DNA of 64,000 nucleotides from Campylobacter concisus (GCF_003049705.1 NZ_PIRF01000005.1:62001-126000); one strand, 5' to 3'. Counted from the stretch's first letter, positions 42,733 to 51,988 are shown. Notes: generated by a model not told the origin, from the sequence alone. Made by a program: numbers and translations.

Positions 42733-45700
42733 ATGAATAAAAATAAAAAAATAGCTCTAATTTCAGGCATAAGTTTAGTTTCACTTTTACTTATTTACAC
42801 GCTTCTTGGCTTTTTTGGTGTTCCTTATGCTATCAAAAATATTGCTCCAAAGTATCTAAAAGACTACAACGCAACACTTTTTGTGAAAGAGGCTAAATTT
42901 AATCCATTTACTTTTGAGCTAAACGCTACAAATGCTGAGCTAAACAGCACTTCGCCACTTTTTAGCACAAAGCAAGTCGATGTCAAGCTAAAGCCATTTT
43001 CTATCTTTAAAAAATTAGTTGAAGTTGATATTTTTAGGCTTCAAGAGCCAAATGTCAAAATTTTACGAGAGAAAAATTCAAAATTTAACTTTAGTAATTT
43101 TATAAGCGACGATAACGCAACTACCGAAGATAACAGTACTAGCTCTATAAATTTTGCCCTAAATAACGCAAAAATCATCAAAGGCTCATTTTCATATAGC
43201 GATCAAAACCTCACAAATCCATTTAACGTAAATTTTGACGATATAAACTACGAGCTAAGCTCGCTAAATACTAAGAAAAATAGTGCAGGCAGCCATATTT
43301 TTGACTCAAACTCAAGCCTAGCTCACAAGATCGATCTAAATGGCGAAATCAAGCTAAATCCACTAAAAATCGAGGGCAATATCAGCATAAAGGATTTTAG
43401 TATCGATCCAGTCGCGATTAGCTTTATTGATAACGACACACTAAATCTTAAAAATGCGGTCATAAATTTAGGAATAAATTACGCTTTAATTGCCGATGAA
43501 AACGCTACAAATATAAATTTAAAGGATAGCTTTTTAAATGTAAAATCACTAAGCATAGATGAGGGCAAAAATGAACTAAGCCTTGGTGAGCTAGAGCTTC
43601 CAAAATTTGATCTATCAAGTAAGATAGCAGACAAGATAGATGCTAAATTAGAGCTAAATGCCATAAATTTAAGCGATATATCATTAAAAAATGCAATAAC
43701 AGCAAGCTTAAAATCACTAAATTTAAACGATATTTCGCTTTTAGCAAATTTAAATGAAAAAAGTGAGCTAAATGCGACAGCTGCACTAAATAGCATGAAT
43801 GCAAACTCCCTAAAAATAGACGAAACTGGTAAAAATTTAGTAAATCTAAAAGATATAAATGCCTCAAATTTAAATGCAAATTTAGCAAACAACAAAACCG
43901 CCCTAATGCTTGAAAAAATAGCGTTTGATGACATCAATGCCCCGCTTAGTAAAAGCGCAAATGCAAATGTGGCAGGGGCTAAATTCTCAAATATTAGCTT
44001 CGCTCAAGATACCAACAAAAGCCTTGCAACTCTTGATGAGCTTAGTATAAATGGCATAAATTTAAAGGCAAAAAATAAAGAAATTTTAGATATCGCTGAT
44101 GTGCTGACAGAAATGATCAAATTTGATATTTTAAATATGGCTTTGAGTGCTGAGAATATCGATGTAAATAGACCAAAATTTAACTCAGAGTTAAATGATA
44201 GTGGTTTAAGTGCAATAAACCAGCTTGGACTTGGTGAGAAAGAGCCGGCAAAAACAGCCAATCATCACACTAAAACTAAAAAAGAGAATACATCGGCTTC
44301 AAAAAGCAAAGAGAGTGAGTTTAAATTTGATATAAAAAATATCAATGTAAATAACGCCAATATCGCTTTGATGCACCTTTTTGAGGGCGAGAAGATCGCT
44401 CATAAATTTGATAATTTGTTTGTAAAAATAGCAAATTTAAGTAGCGATTTTAGTAGGCCATTTGATGCAAAAGTGGATATGAAAAGCTCACAAAAGCTAA
44501 ACCTCAATATAGACTCAAAGATCAAGATCGAGCCACTTGATATAAATGCGAAAATCAAACTAAATGATACAAATTTGCCAAAGTATTTTGCCTACGCAAA
44601 GCCATTTTTAGAAGCAGATCTTGCTAGTGGAGAGATGAGTGCAGATGCCCAGCTTCATTATGCAAAAGATATAAAAGCAGATGCAAAACTTAGTGTAAAA
44701 GATATTAGATTAGATGATAAAAATAAAGAAAAGCTAATCGCATTTAAAAGTTTAGATGTAGATAAAATTTCACTTTTTAAAGATAATCTTGAAATTACTG
44801 GAGTTGCTCTAAATTCGCCATTTATCAAGGCTCATCTAAGCAAAGAGCGCGAATTTAATCTAAGCAAAATCGTAAAAGAAGATGAAAGCAAAGCCCAAAG
44901 TGAGCAAAAAGCTGAGAGCAAAAAGGTAGCTAGTAAAAAAGATGACGAGCTAAATTTTAGCATCAAAAATTTCTCACTTAACAACGGCGAGGTTGATTTT
45001 TCAGATGCGTCACTATTTATGCCATTTGCTACAAAAATTTCAAATCTAAATGGCAAGCTAACTGACATCGATAAAAAACGTCCAAGTTCTGGTGAGTTTA
45101 AAGGCATAGTTGGCAAAAATGGCTTTTCTCAGATTACAGCAAAATTATTTCCTTTTGAATTAAAGCAAAATACCGACATTAAGCTTGATTTTAAAGATAT
45201 CGATCTAATCGACATAACACCATACAGCGGGCAATTTTTGGGCTATAAAATAAAAAAAGGTAAGTTAAATTTAAATCTAAATTATAGCGTTGTTGATTCA
45301 AAACTAAATGGTTCAAATCTTATAAATTTTGACACACTCACACTTGGAGAAAAGGTTGATTCAAAAGATGCTGTAAATTTGCCACTTTCTCTTGCTATAT
45401 CAATATTAAGCGATCAAAATAATCAAATAAACATCGACCTGCCAGTTGAGGGAAATTTAGACGATCCTGACTTTAAATATGGCGGTGTCATTTGGGCCGC
45501 TGTTAAAAAGCTCTTTGCAGACATTACATTAGCTCCGTTTAGATTTTTAGGTAATGCTCTAGGACTTGGCGGCAAAGATCTAAGCTCTATTGATTTTCTT
45601 GCTGGAAGTAGCGAGCTAATAAGCTCAGAAGCGCCAAAAATAGCTGATTTTATAAAATTAACTACTGCAAAGCCTATGATGAAACTTGGCATCACACCTA

Positions 45701-46041
45701 CTTACTCTGAAATAGATGTGCTCTACTTTAAAGAAAAAAAGCTTGATCAAAAGATAAATCAAATAATCGCCTCAAGCGGCAAAGATTATATCACTGTGTT
45801 AAATTCCCTTGTTCCAAACGCTAAAGACAAAAGTGATAAAGCTTTAAGAGAAGAGGCAATAAAAGCTATCGAAGTGGATAAGGAAAAGCTAGTTGAGCTA
45901 GCAAATGAGCGTGCAAATGCGGTAAAAGAAGCACTCATAAAAGCTGGGCTTGAGACTGGCCGCATAAATATAAACGATGCGACAAGCTCAGAGCCTAAGC
46001 AAAACACCTACACAAGCGTGCTTATGGGTGTGGCGAACTAA
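42733..46041 (+). CDS. DUF748 (AsmA-like) domain envelope protein, 1102 residues
   Basis: A very long protein with one N-terminal membrane helix (residues 7-28) and a long periplasmic body of repeated beta-rich units. DUF748 and AsmA-like proteins form bridge-like structures thought to help move phospholipids between membranes. Family marks are the early YNATLFVKEAKFNPFTFELN near residue 45 and the C-terminal block DLVDITPYSGQ-like IDLIDITPYSGQFLGYKIKK near residue 830 and QINIDLPVEGNLDDPDFKYG near residue 895. A stretch near residues 220-420 is a run of imperfect repeats rich in Leu, Asn and Asp. A lysine-rich linker (KTKKENTSASKSKES) lies near residue 515. It ends four bases inside the convergent membrane-protein gene. 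Confidence 0.82.
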   Translation: MNKNKKIALISGISLVSLLLIYTLLGFFGVPYAIKNIAPKYLKDYNATLFVKEAKFNPFTFELNATNAELNSTSPLFSTKQVDVKLKPFSIFKKLVEVDIFRLQEPNVKILREKNSKFNFSNFISDDNATTEDNSTSSINFALNNAKIIKGSFSYSDQNLTNPFNVNFDDINYELSSLNTKKNSAGSHIFDSNSSLAHKIDLNGEIKLNPLKIEGNISIKDFSIDPVAISFIDNDTLNLKNAVINLGINYALIADENATNINLKDSFLNVKSLSIDEGKNELSLGELELPKFDLSSKIADKIDAKLELNAINLSDISLKNAITASLKSLNLNDISLLANLNEKSELNATAALNSMNANSLKIDETGKNLVNLKDINASNLNANLANNKTALMLEKIAFDDINAPLSKSANANVAGAKFSNISFAQDTNKSLATLDELSINGINLKAKNKEILDIADVLTEMIKFDILNMALSAENIDVNRPKFNSELNDSGLSAINQLGLGEKEPAKTANHHTKTKKENTSASKSKESEFKFDIKNINVNNANIALMHLFEGEKIAHKFDNLFVKIANLSSDFSRPFDAKVDMKSSQKLNLNIDSKIKIEPLDINAKIKLNDTNLPKYFAYAKPFLEADLASGEMSADAQLHYAKDIKADAKLSVKDIRLDDKNKEKLIAFKSLDVDKISLFKDNLEITGVALNSPFIKAHLSKEREFNLSKIVKEDESKAQSEQKAESKKVASKKDDELNFSIKNFSLNNGEVDFSDASLFMPFATKISNLNGKLTDIDKKRPSSGEFKGIVGKNGFSQITAKLFPFELKQNTDIKLDFKDIDLIDITPYSGQFLGYKIKKGKLNLNLNYSVVDSKLNGSNLINFDTLTLGEKVDSKDAVNLPLSLAISILSDQNNQINIDLPVEGNLDDPDFKYGGVIWAAVKKLFADITLAPFRFLGNALGLGGKDLSSIDFLAGSSELISSEAPKIADFIKLTTAKPMMKLGITPTYSEIDVLYFKEKKLDQKINQIIASSGKDYITVLNSLVPNAKDKSDKALREEAIKAIEVDKEKLVELANERANAVKEALIKAGLETGRININDATSSEPKQNTYTSVLMGVAN

Positions 46042-46442
46042 ATTTCATTGATCTCACTGCTTCTTGCATTATATACAAACCAGCTAAGAAGCATAAGCAT
46101 CATGAATGCGCCAAAAACTAGGCTTGCGTAAAAATATAAGCTAAAGCCTTCGCCTAGTAAATTTGCATTGTGAAGAGCGATCATAACGCCAGCAAGTGAA
46201 ATTAAATAGCCAATTAGCTTAATGATAAAAATTTTTGGATTTACAAGGATGAGTAAAAGCCCGCAAAGCATGACACCAAGGGCTATTTGTAAATTTAAAA
46301 TATCAGTTTGAGCACTTGAGCCAAATGTCAAAAAACCAAGCAAAAATATGACTAAACCCATCAAAACAGCATAAACTGCTCTGCTTCGTCCAAAGCCGTA
46401 CATAAAGCAAACAAAGCCTTTATTATGTTTGTTGTAGTCCAT
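46038..46442 (-). CDS. Uncharacterised four-helix membrane protein
   Basis: 134 residues with four hydrophobic segments (about 20-42, 50-68, 74-92, 100-122). The C-terminal FVYNARSSEINEI is polar. It is convergent with the DUF748 gene, overlapping it by four bases. No family is recognised. The start at 46442 has an AGGAGCG site just upstream. Confidence 0.6.
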   Translation of the reverse strand: MDYNKHNKGFVCFMYGFGRSRAVYAVLMGLVIFLLGFLTFGSSAQTDILNLQIALGVMLCGLLLILVNPKIFIIKLIGYLISLAGVMIALHNANLLGEGFSLYFYASLVFGAFMMLMLLSWFVYNARSSEINEI

Positions 46443-46557
46443 TTTTCGCTCCTATGTAACAAGTTTTTGTATTTTAATGCCAAATTCTTAAATAAAGGCT
46501 TTAATCTGAAATTTCACTCATTTTGGCTAATATTTTACATCTTAAAAAGGAGCAACA

Positions 46558-46761
46558 ATGCCTTATGTTAATATCAAAATAGCAGGCCCAGAGCCGACAA
46601 AAGAGCAAAAAGATCAAGTCTTTAAAGAGGTGACTGAGACGCTTGTAAGAGTACTTGGCAAGAAAAAAGAGGCGGTGATGATTTTCATAGAAACTCACGA
46701 TGCTAGCAACATCGGCGTAGGTGGCGAAAGCGTAGAAGATAAGAGAAAGGTGATAAAATGA
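46558..46761 (+). CDS. 4-oxalocrotonate tautomerase family protein
   Basis: 67 residues. After removal of Met the protein begins with the catalytic Pro (MPYVNIKIAGPEPTKEQK), as in the 4-OT/DmpI family. The C-terminal half (KKKEAVMIFIETHDASNIGVG) holds a conserved small-residue turn. It probably assembles as a hexamer or dimer and acts as a keto-enol tautomerase; the substrate is unknown. The ribosome site AAAAAGGAGCAACA is strong. It overlaps bcp by four bases (ATGA), an arrangement I recall from C. jejuni. Confidence 0.88.
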   Translation: MPYVNIKIAGPEPTKEQKDQVFKEVTETLVRVLGKKKEAVMIFIETHDASNIGVGGESVEDKRKVIK

Positions 46762-47255
46762 GCGAATTTAGTAAAGCAGATATTGAACGAAAAATAACAC
46801 TTGAAGTTGGTGACAAGGCGCCAGAGTTTGAAGCACTAAATCAAGATGGCGTAAAGGTCGCACTAAAGGACTTTATAGGCAAAAATGTAGTGCTTTACTT
46901 CTACCCAAAGGACAACACTCCAGGCTGCACAACTGAAGCTTGCGAATTTAGCGCAAACTACGATCAGTTTATCAAAAACGATACCGTCATCATCGGCGTT
47001 AGTCCAGATAGCGTAAAGTCACATGTGGGTTTTATCGCAAAGCAAAATTTAAAGCACATTCTATTAAGTGACGAGGATAAAAAAATTTCAAAACTTTATG
47101 GCGTTTGGCAAGTTAAGAAAAACTACGGCAAAGAGTATCTTGGTATCGTAAGAAGCACATTTGTGATCGGCAAAGACGGCAAGATAGTTAAAATTTACAA
47201 AAGCGTAAAAGCCAAAGACCACGCCGCAAAAGTGCTAGCTGATCTAGCAAAATAA
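46758..47255 (+). CDS. bcp: Thioredoxin-dependent thiol peroxidase (Bcp/PrxQ)
   Basis: 165 residues. The peroxidatic Cys is in YPKDNTPGCTTEACEFSANY near residues 50-69; the second Cys five residues later is the resolving residue of two-cysteine Bcp proteins. The TPGC motif and FPK-like YPKD identify the PrxQ clade. It reduces hydroperoxides with electrons from thioredoxin, whose genes (trxA, trxB) are also in this window. It is co-transcribed with the tautomerase and the DsbA-like gene. Confidence 0.95.
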   Translation: MSEFSKADIERKITLEVGDKAPEFEALNQDGVKVALKDFIGKNVVLYFYPKDNTPGCTTEACEFSANYDQFIKNDTVIIGVSPDSVKSHVGFIAKQNLKHILLSDEDKKISKLYGVWQVKKNYGKEYLGIVRSTFVIGKDGKIVKIYKSVKAKDHAAKVLADLAK

Positions 47256-47264
47256 GGAGCAAAG

Positions 47265-47906
47265 ATGAAGCTTATAAAAATGCTAATTTTAAGTGCGTTT
47301 TTTGCGCTAAATTTATCAGCACTGACTGAAGGCGTGGAGTATCAAACTCTAGCAAAACCGCTTAATGTGCCTAAAAACTCGGTCGTCAAGGTCTTTAGCT
47401 ACGACTGCCCACACTGCTATAAATTTGACCGAACGATTACAAAAAAGCTGATGTCAAAGCTTGAAGATGTGAAATTTATCCCATATCACCTAAGCACAAA
47501 AGGCAAACTTGGCGAGACCGCGAGTAAAATTTTTGCCGCTCTTATATCGATAGATGAGGCAAATGGCACTGATCTACTAAGCGATGAGTCAAAATTTAAG
47601 CAAGCAAAATTTGCGATCTATAAAGCAAGACATGATGAAAAAGATGATTTTAGTGATGGCAAAGACAAAGAGAAATTTATAAATTTAGCCCTTAAAGCAG
47701 CTCACGTGAGCAAAGACGAATACGAAAAAGCGCTAAGCTCAGATCGTGCAAAAGAGCTTTTAGATGCGTGGTTTGCCTCTTATGATGTTGCTAGCATTAG
47801 CGGCGTGCCAGCTTTTGTAGTAAGTGGCAAATACTTAATAAACTTAAGCGCAGCTTCATCAATCGATGAGATGGCAAAGATCATACAAGAGCTTTTAGAC
47901 AAATAG
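47265..47906 (+). CDS. Periplasmic DsbA-like thiol:disulfide oxidoreductase
   Basis: 213 residues with a signal peptide (KLIKMLILSAFFALNLSAL). The active site is CPHC in FSYDCPHCYKFDRTIT near residues 42-57, followed by a helical insertion and a cis-Pro loop ISGVPAFVVSGKYLI near residue 185. The fold and motif are DsbA-type, so it introduces disulfides into exported proteins. Its start follows a TAAGGAGCAAAG site ten bases after bcp. Campylobacters carry two DsbA-like proteins; which one this is cannot be decided here. Confidence 0.9.
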   Translation: MKLIKMLILSAFFALNLSALTEGVEYQTLAKPLNVPKNSVVKVFSYDCPHCYKFDRTITKKLMSKLEDVKFIPYHLSTKGKLGETASKIFAALISIDEANGTDLLSDESKFKQAKFAIYKARHDEKDDFSDGKDKEKFINLALKAAHVSKDEYEKALSSDRAKELLDAWFASYDVASISGVPAFVVSGKYLINLSAASSIDEMAKIIQELLDK

Positions 47907-47926
47907 TTTTGGCGAGTAATATCTGC

Positions 47927-47991
47927 AAATTTTGGTCTTAGAAATGTAAATTTAAAGCAATTTTAGATAAACTCAGACCAAAATTTCTAAG
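47927..47991. promoter_or_regulatory. Two mutually exclusive inverted repeats in the ilvE upstream region
   Basis: AAATTTTGGTCT at 47927-47938 pairs with AGACCAAAATTT at 47975-47986. CTTAGAAAT at 47937-47945 pairs with ATTTCTAAG at 47983-47991. The two pairings share bases at both ends and cannot form together over the shared bases. They flank a likely -10 (TAGATA near 47964-47969) and end about 20 bases before the ilvE ATG. This could be an operator pair or an RNA switch. Confidence 0.45.
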
Positions 47992-48010
47992 AAAAAAGAA
48001 AGGTTTAACA

Positions 48011-48925
48011 ATGAATGCTTCAGAATTTATCTGGATGGATGGAAAATTAGTTAAATGGGACGATGCAAAAGTACACGTTCTAACTCACTCTTTACACTAT
48101 GCTAATGCCGTATTTGAAGGCACAAGAGCTTATAAAACAAAAAAAGGTCTAGCTATTTTTAGACTTCAAGATCACACAAAAAGGCTTTTAAGATCAGCAA
48201 AAATGACTGTTTTAAATGTACCTTACACTGAGGAAGAGCTTGAAAAAGCGCAAATAGAGCTTCTTCGCGCAAACAAATATGACGGCAATGTTTATATCCG
48301 CCCACTTATATTTTTAGGATACGGCGTAATGGGTGTAGCCCACACAAAAGCGCCAGTGCAAACTGCTATCGCTTCATGGGAATGGGGTGCATATCTTGGC
48401 GATGAAGGCCTAGAAAAAGGCATTAGAGTTAAAATTTCAAGCTTTGCAAAACTTGCACCTGCTGCCCAAATGAACAGAGCAAAAGCTAGCTCAAACTACC
48501 TAAGCTCACAAATGGCAAACTACGAGGCAAAAGAGGCTGGATACGACGAGGCGCTACTTCTTGATAGCGAAGGCTTTGTGGCTGAAGGTCCAGGCGAGTG
48601 TTTCTTTATCGTTGAAAATGGCGTCTTAATCACTCCACCAAACGACAATAGCCTACTTAGCATCACTCAAGATACAGTCATAAGACTTGCTCACGATCTT
48701 GACATCGAAGTAAGAAGAGAGCGCATCACAAGAGATCAGGCATACACTGCTGACGAGGCGTTTTTCACAGGCACAGCAGCTGAAGTAACACCTATAAATA
48801 GCATAGATAACCGCATTATCGGCAACGGAGCCAGAGGAGAAGTGACAAAGAGACTACAAAAAGCTTATTTTGACGTAGTTTATGGACTAAATAAAAAATA
48901 TGAATCATTTTTAACATATATTTAA
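48011..48925 (+). CDS. ilvE: Branched-chain amino acid aminotransferase
   Basis: 304 residues, class IV fold. N-terminal FIWMDGKLVKWDDAKVHVL and HYANAVFEGTRAY near residues 29-41 are typical. The PLP lysine lies in QMNRAKASSNYLSSQMA near residue 160. EAPG-like VAEGPGECFFIVENG near residue 195 and FFTGTAAEVTPI near residue 256 are conserved. It carries out the last step of Ile, Leu and Val synthesis and the first step of their breakdown. It is followed by the SPFH gene 17 bases later. Confidence 0.96.
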   Translation: MNASEFIWMDGKLVKWDDAKVHVLTHSLHYANAVFEGTRAYKTKKGLAIFRLQDHTKRLLRSAKMTVLNVPYTEEELEKAQIELLRANKYDGNVYIRPLIFLGYGVMGVAHTKAPVQTAIASWEWGAYLGDEGLEKGIRVKISSFAKLAPAAQMNRAKASSNYLSSQMANYEAKEAGYDEALLLDSEGFVAEGPGECFFIVENGVLITPPNDNSLLSITQDTVIRLAHDLDIEVRRERITRDQAYTADEAFFTGTAAEVTPINSIDNRIIGNGARGEVTKRLQKAYFDVVYGLNKKYESFLTYI

Positions 48926-48942
48926 AAATTTAAAGGAATGAA

Positions 48943-50061
48943 ATGCCCGCTGATTTAAACGATTATTTCAATAAAAAAAAGCCAGGTAATGACAACAGAG
49001 GCTCAAGTCAAAATAGCGACAAAGAGCCGCCTTTCAAAAAGGACTTTAAAATGCCAAATTTACCAAGTGGTTTTGGTAAATTTGGAGCACTTGCCTACAT
49101 TGTAATTGCAATTATTGCTATTTTTGCTATCACTCAGCCATTTAAAGTGATTCACTCAGGCGAAGTTGGTATTAAGTCTACAGCAGGTAAATACGAGCCA
49201 AATCCTTTGCAACCAGGCTTTCACTTCTTTTTACCTTTTATCCAAGATATCATCATCGTGGACACCAGAGTTAGGATCATAAATTATACTTCTGGCGAGG
49301 ATATGGGCGAATCAATGCAAAAATCATATCAAGGCGTTGGCGCTGGAATTTTACGTAAAAATTCTATTTCAGTGCTTGATGCTAGAAATTTACCAGTTAG
49401 CATTGATATTACTGTGCAATACCGTTTAAATCCAGAAAATGCCCCTCAAACTATTGCCTCTTGGGGTCTTAGCTGGGAGAGCAAGATAGTTGATCCTGTC
49501 GTTCGTGACGTAGTTCGCAGTATCGCTGGTAAATATACAGCAGAAGAGCTTCCAACAAAGAGAAACGATCTAGCAAGACAAATCGATGATGGCATAAGAA
49601 AAGACATCGACTCTCAGCCAAATAAGCCAGTTGAGCTTTTAACAGTGCAGCTTCGTGAGATCATCTTGCCTTCAAAGGTAAAAGAGCAAATCGAGCGCGT
49701 TCAGATCGCAAAGCAAGAAGCTGAAAGAACAAAATACGAAGTAGAAAGAGCAAATCAAGAAGCCTTAAAACAAGCCGCACTTGCAGAAGGTACCGCTAAA
49801 GCTGCGATCATTGAAGCAAAAGGTAAGGCTGATGCCATTAAAATCGAAGCTGACGCAACTGCGTATGCAAATAAAGAGGTTGCAAAAAGTGTCGATCAAA
49901 ATCTACTAAATTTAAAGCAGATCGAGACGCAAAACAAATTTAACGAGGCTCTAAAAGAAAACAAAGATGCTAAAATTTTCTTAACACCTGGTGGGGCTGT
50001 GCCAAACATCTGGCTAGATGCAAAAGATAAAGCAAGAGCTAGCTCAGTAAGCGAAAGGTAA
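48943..50061 (+). CDS. SPFH/Band 7 (prohibitin-like) membrane protein
   Basis: 372 residues. A cytoplasmic, Asn/Lys-rich N-terminal tail (about 45 residues), one membrane helix (about 48-66), then the SPFH domain (VIHSGEVGIKSTAGKYEP onward, residues about 68-250), an alanine/glutamate-rich coiled coil (about 250-310) and a C-terminal tail with PGGAVPNIWLDAK. Such proteins form large cage-like oligomers around membrane proteases or lipid domains. It lies after ilvE, as its C. jejuni counterpart does beside ilvE from memory. Function in the cell is not established. Confidence 0.85.
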   Translation: MPADLNDYFNKKKPGNDNRGSSQNSDKEPPFKKDFKMPNLPSGFGKFGALAYIVIAIIAIFAITQPFKVIHSGEVGIKSTAGKYEPNPLQPGFHFFLPFIQDIIIVDTRVRIINYTSGEDMGESMQKSYQGVGAGILRKNSISVLDARNLPVSIDITVQYRLNPENAPQTIASWGLSWESKIVDPVVRDVVRSIAGKYTAEELPTKRNDLARQIDDGIRKDIDSQPNKPVELLTVQLREIILPSKVKEQIERVQIAKQEAERTKYEVERANQEALKQAALAEGTAKAAIIEAKGKADAIKIEADATAYANKEVAKSVDQNLLNLKQIETQNKFNEALKENKDAKIFLTPGGAVPNIWLDAKDKARASSVSER

Positions 50062-50063
50062 AA

Positions 50064-50798
50064 ATGAATAGCGTAACAAAAAGTATAGACTGGCAAAAGG
50101 TTGGTGGATTGCTTCCAGTAGTGGTTTGCGATCATGCCACAAATGAAGTTTTAATGCTTGCTTACATGAACGAAGAAGCACTAAATTTAAGTCTATCTAG
50201 CCGTTACGCTCACTATTTTTCACGCACCAAAAATAGAATTTGGAAAAAAGGTGAAGAAAGTGGCAATACTCAGGAGATAAAAGCTGCTTTTTTAGACTGC
50301 GACAACGATACTTTACTTTTAAAAGTGATTCAAAACGGCGGCATAGCTTGTCACACTGGAGCAAGATCATGCTTTTTTAATGAGATAAATTTGCATGACG
50401 GCAAAATTTTAGATACAAAAGTTGAAGTCAAAAAACCAAATTATGGCGTACTTGACGAGCTTTACCATGTGATAGAAGATAGAAAGCTAAATGCCAACCC
50501 TGAGACTTCATATGTGGCAAGTCTTTTTAAAAAAGGTGAAAATCAAATTTTAAAGAAAGTTGGCGAAGAGGCTGGCGAATTTATAATGGCCGCAAAGGAT
50601 CTTAGTTTCGTAAAAAACTCAAAGCAAAATGAGCAAAAAGCAAAAGATGATCTGATCTACGAAGCAGCCGATCTTTGCTTTCATGCACTTGTAGCACTTT
50701 CAGCCCATAATATCCATCCAGATGCTGTAAAAAACGAACTTGCAAGGCGTTTTGGTATGAGCGGCATTGAAGAGAAAAGATCGCGAGATGTTAAATAG
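50064..50798 (+). CDS. hisIE: Bifunctional phosphoribosyl-AMP cyclohydrolase / phosphoribosyl-ATP pyrophosphatase
   Basis: 244 residues with two domains. HisI (about 1-125) has LMLAYMNEEALNLSL, FSRTKNRIWKKGEESGN near residues 53-69, and the zinc-site region DCDNDTLL and CHTGARSC. HisE (about 130-244) has YVASLFKKGENQILKKVGEE and EAADLCFHALVAL. It carries out steps two and three of histidine synthesis. Fusion is common, but other his genes are not nearby. Its end overlaps the next gene by 11 bases. Confidence 0.95.
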   Translation: MNSVTKSIDWQKVGGLLPVVVCDHATNEVLMLAYMNEEALNLSLSSRYAHYFSRTKNRIWKKGEESGNTQEIKAAFLDCDNDTLLLKVIQNGGIACHTGARSCFFNEINLHDGKILDTKVEVKKPNYGVLDELYHVIEDRKLNANPETSYVASLFKKGENQILKKVGEEAGEFIMAAKDLSFVKNSKQNEQKAKDDLIYEAADLCFHALVALSAHNIHPDAVKNELARRFGMSGIEEKRSRDVK

Positions 50799-51318
50799 CA
50801 TTAAGCACAACTTGCTTTTTGTATTGCAAAATGCAAAGCTCATTGATTTTCTAACCTATGGCTGGATATTTTTAGCATTTATACTAATTGTGCTTTTAGG
50901 AATTTTTATCGCGATAAAGTCGTGGTGGCAGATAGGATTTTTATTTATTCTAGCTGGTTTTTTCGGACTTTTTGTAGGTAATTACTACGCAAACAAATAT
51001 ATAAATGAAAATTTAAGGCCAGTTAGCATAAGCAAAATAATAACCAAGCAGCTTCAATATGTTGATGCGTTAATGGTTGATTTTAATATTACAAATAATT
51101 CAAATAATGCACTTAGTGTCTGTAAAATCGAGCTTGACTTCTATCTAAGCTCAAGGCAAAATACGAAAGATTTTTTTAACTCGCTTAATCCATTTGCTAG
51201 AAAAAGAATCATCTTAAACGAGGAATTTTTGCCAAAGCAAAGCATTGAGATTAAAGAATTTGTCAATGATTTCGCATTTATAGATTACAATATCTCTAAA
51301 AAAGTGGAGTGTTTTTGA
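50788..51318 (+). CDS. DUF2393-like membrane protein, first of a tandem pair
   Basis: 176 residues from the ATG at 50788 (MLNSIKHNLLF), which lies inside the hisIE end; the upstream TTG only adds residues read in another frame of hisIE. Two N-terminal membrane helices (about 20-42 and 47-66) precede a periplasmic beta-rich domain with VDFNITNNSNNALSVCKIEL. It resembles DUF2393, a Campylobacterota family. It overlaps its paralogue by one base. Confidence 0.65.
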   Translation: MLNSIKHNLLFVLQNAKLIDFLTYGWIFLAFILIVLLGIFIAIKSWWQIGFLFILAGFFGLFVGNYYANKYINENLRPVSISKIITKQLQYVDALMVDFNITNNSNNALSVCKIELDFYLSSRQNTKDFFNSLNPFARKRIILNEEFLPKQSIEIKEFVNDFAFIDYNISKKVECF

Positions 51319-51869
51319 TGAGCTCAGCATATTTTACGATCGTTCATATTATCGTTCTTTTTGCGATTGCTCTACTTTCTATTTTGTTTCTTGTTCTTTC
51401 ACTTAGAGCTGAGCGAAAGTTATTTTTATCACTATTTTTTACAAACATTTTGGTCTCAACTACACTTGCTGTTTTTTTGATGCTAGTGCTTGATAAATAT
51501 ACAAAAAAAGGTATGCTCGAAAATGTAAAAAGTGAACGAATTTTACGAAATGAAAGTATTGTTTTTAAGGGGCAAGTGAGAAACATTGGTAAATTTACAA
51601 TTAGCAACTGCACACTGACAGTCAAACTAATCAATCAACCGCTAAATAAAAATGACCTTGGCGGTGAAGCATTTTTTAAGCCAAGTGGGCTTTCATTTTT
51701 CTCATGGGTTCTTGGCACAGATAAGGATGAGAGGCCAAATACAGTTGAATATAAATTTGATGTAGCCAAAAATTTACCAAAGCAAAAAAGCACACCATTT
51801 ACCGTATATATGCCATATCCGCCTTACTTTAAAAATGGCATGAATATCACAAAACTAAATTGCTACTAA
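51318..51869 (+). CDS. DUF2393-like membrane protein, second of a tandem pair
   Basis: 183 residues from the ATG at 51318, which overlaps the previous stop (TGATG); the GTG at 51309 is a less likely start. Two membrane helices (about 6-28 and 34-55) are followed by a beta-rich domain: FKGQVRNIGKFTISNCTLTV, and later TPFTVYMPYPPYFKNGM. Layout matches the preceding gene, so the two are probably a duplicated pair. Role unknown. Confidence 0.68.
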   Translation: MSSAYFTIVHIIVLFAIALLSILFLVLSLRAERKLFLSLFFTNILVSTTLAVFLMLVLDKYTKKGMLENVKSERILRNESIVFKGQVRNIGKFTISNCTLTVKLINQPLNKNDLGGEAFFKPSGLSFFSWVLGTDKDERPNTVEYKFDVAKNLPKQKSTPFTVYMPYPPYFKNGMNITKLNCY

Positions 51870-51988
51870 TCAAGTTAAAGCAAAATTTTACAAATTTCAT
51901 AGGATAAAACGCTAAGTCTTGGTTTGATTTTAGATTAAATTTTATCTTTTTAGCATCTGCAATAAACACGATTTTTTAAGATAAAGAT

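Noticed and set aside
43479-43937. 152-codon minus-strand frame inside the DUF748 gene
   Set aside because: Its serine/phenylalanine-rich product is the usual antisense reflection of the Leu/Asn/Asp-rich repeats of the real gene.
43380-43960. Repetitive AAATTTAAA words inside the DUF748 gene as a possible DNA repeat array
   Set aside because: They follow codons for Asn-Leu-Lys in protein repeats; no constant spacing or CRISPR-like unit is present.
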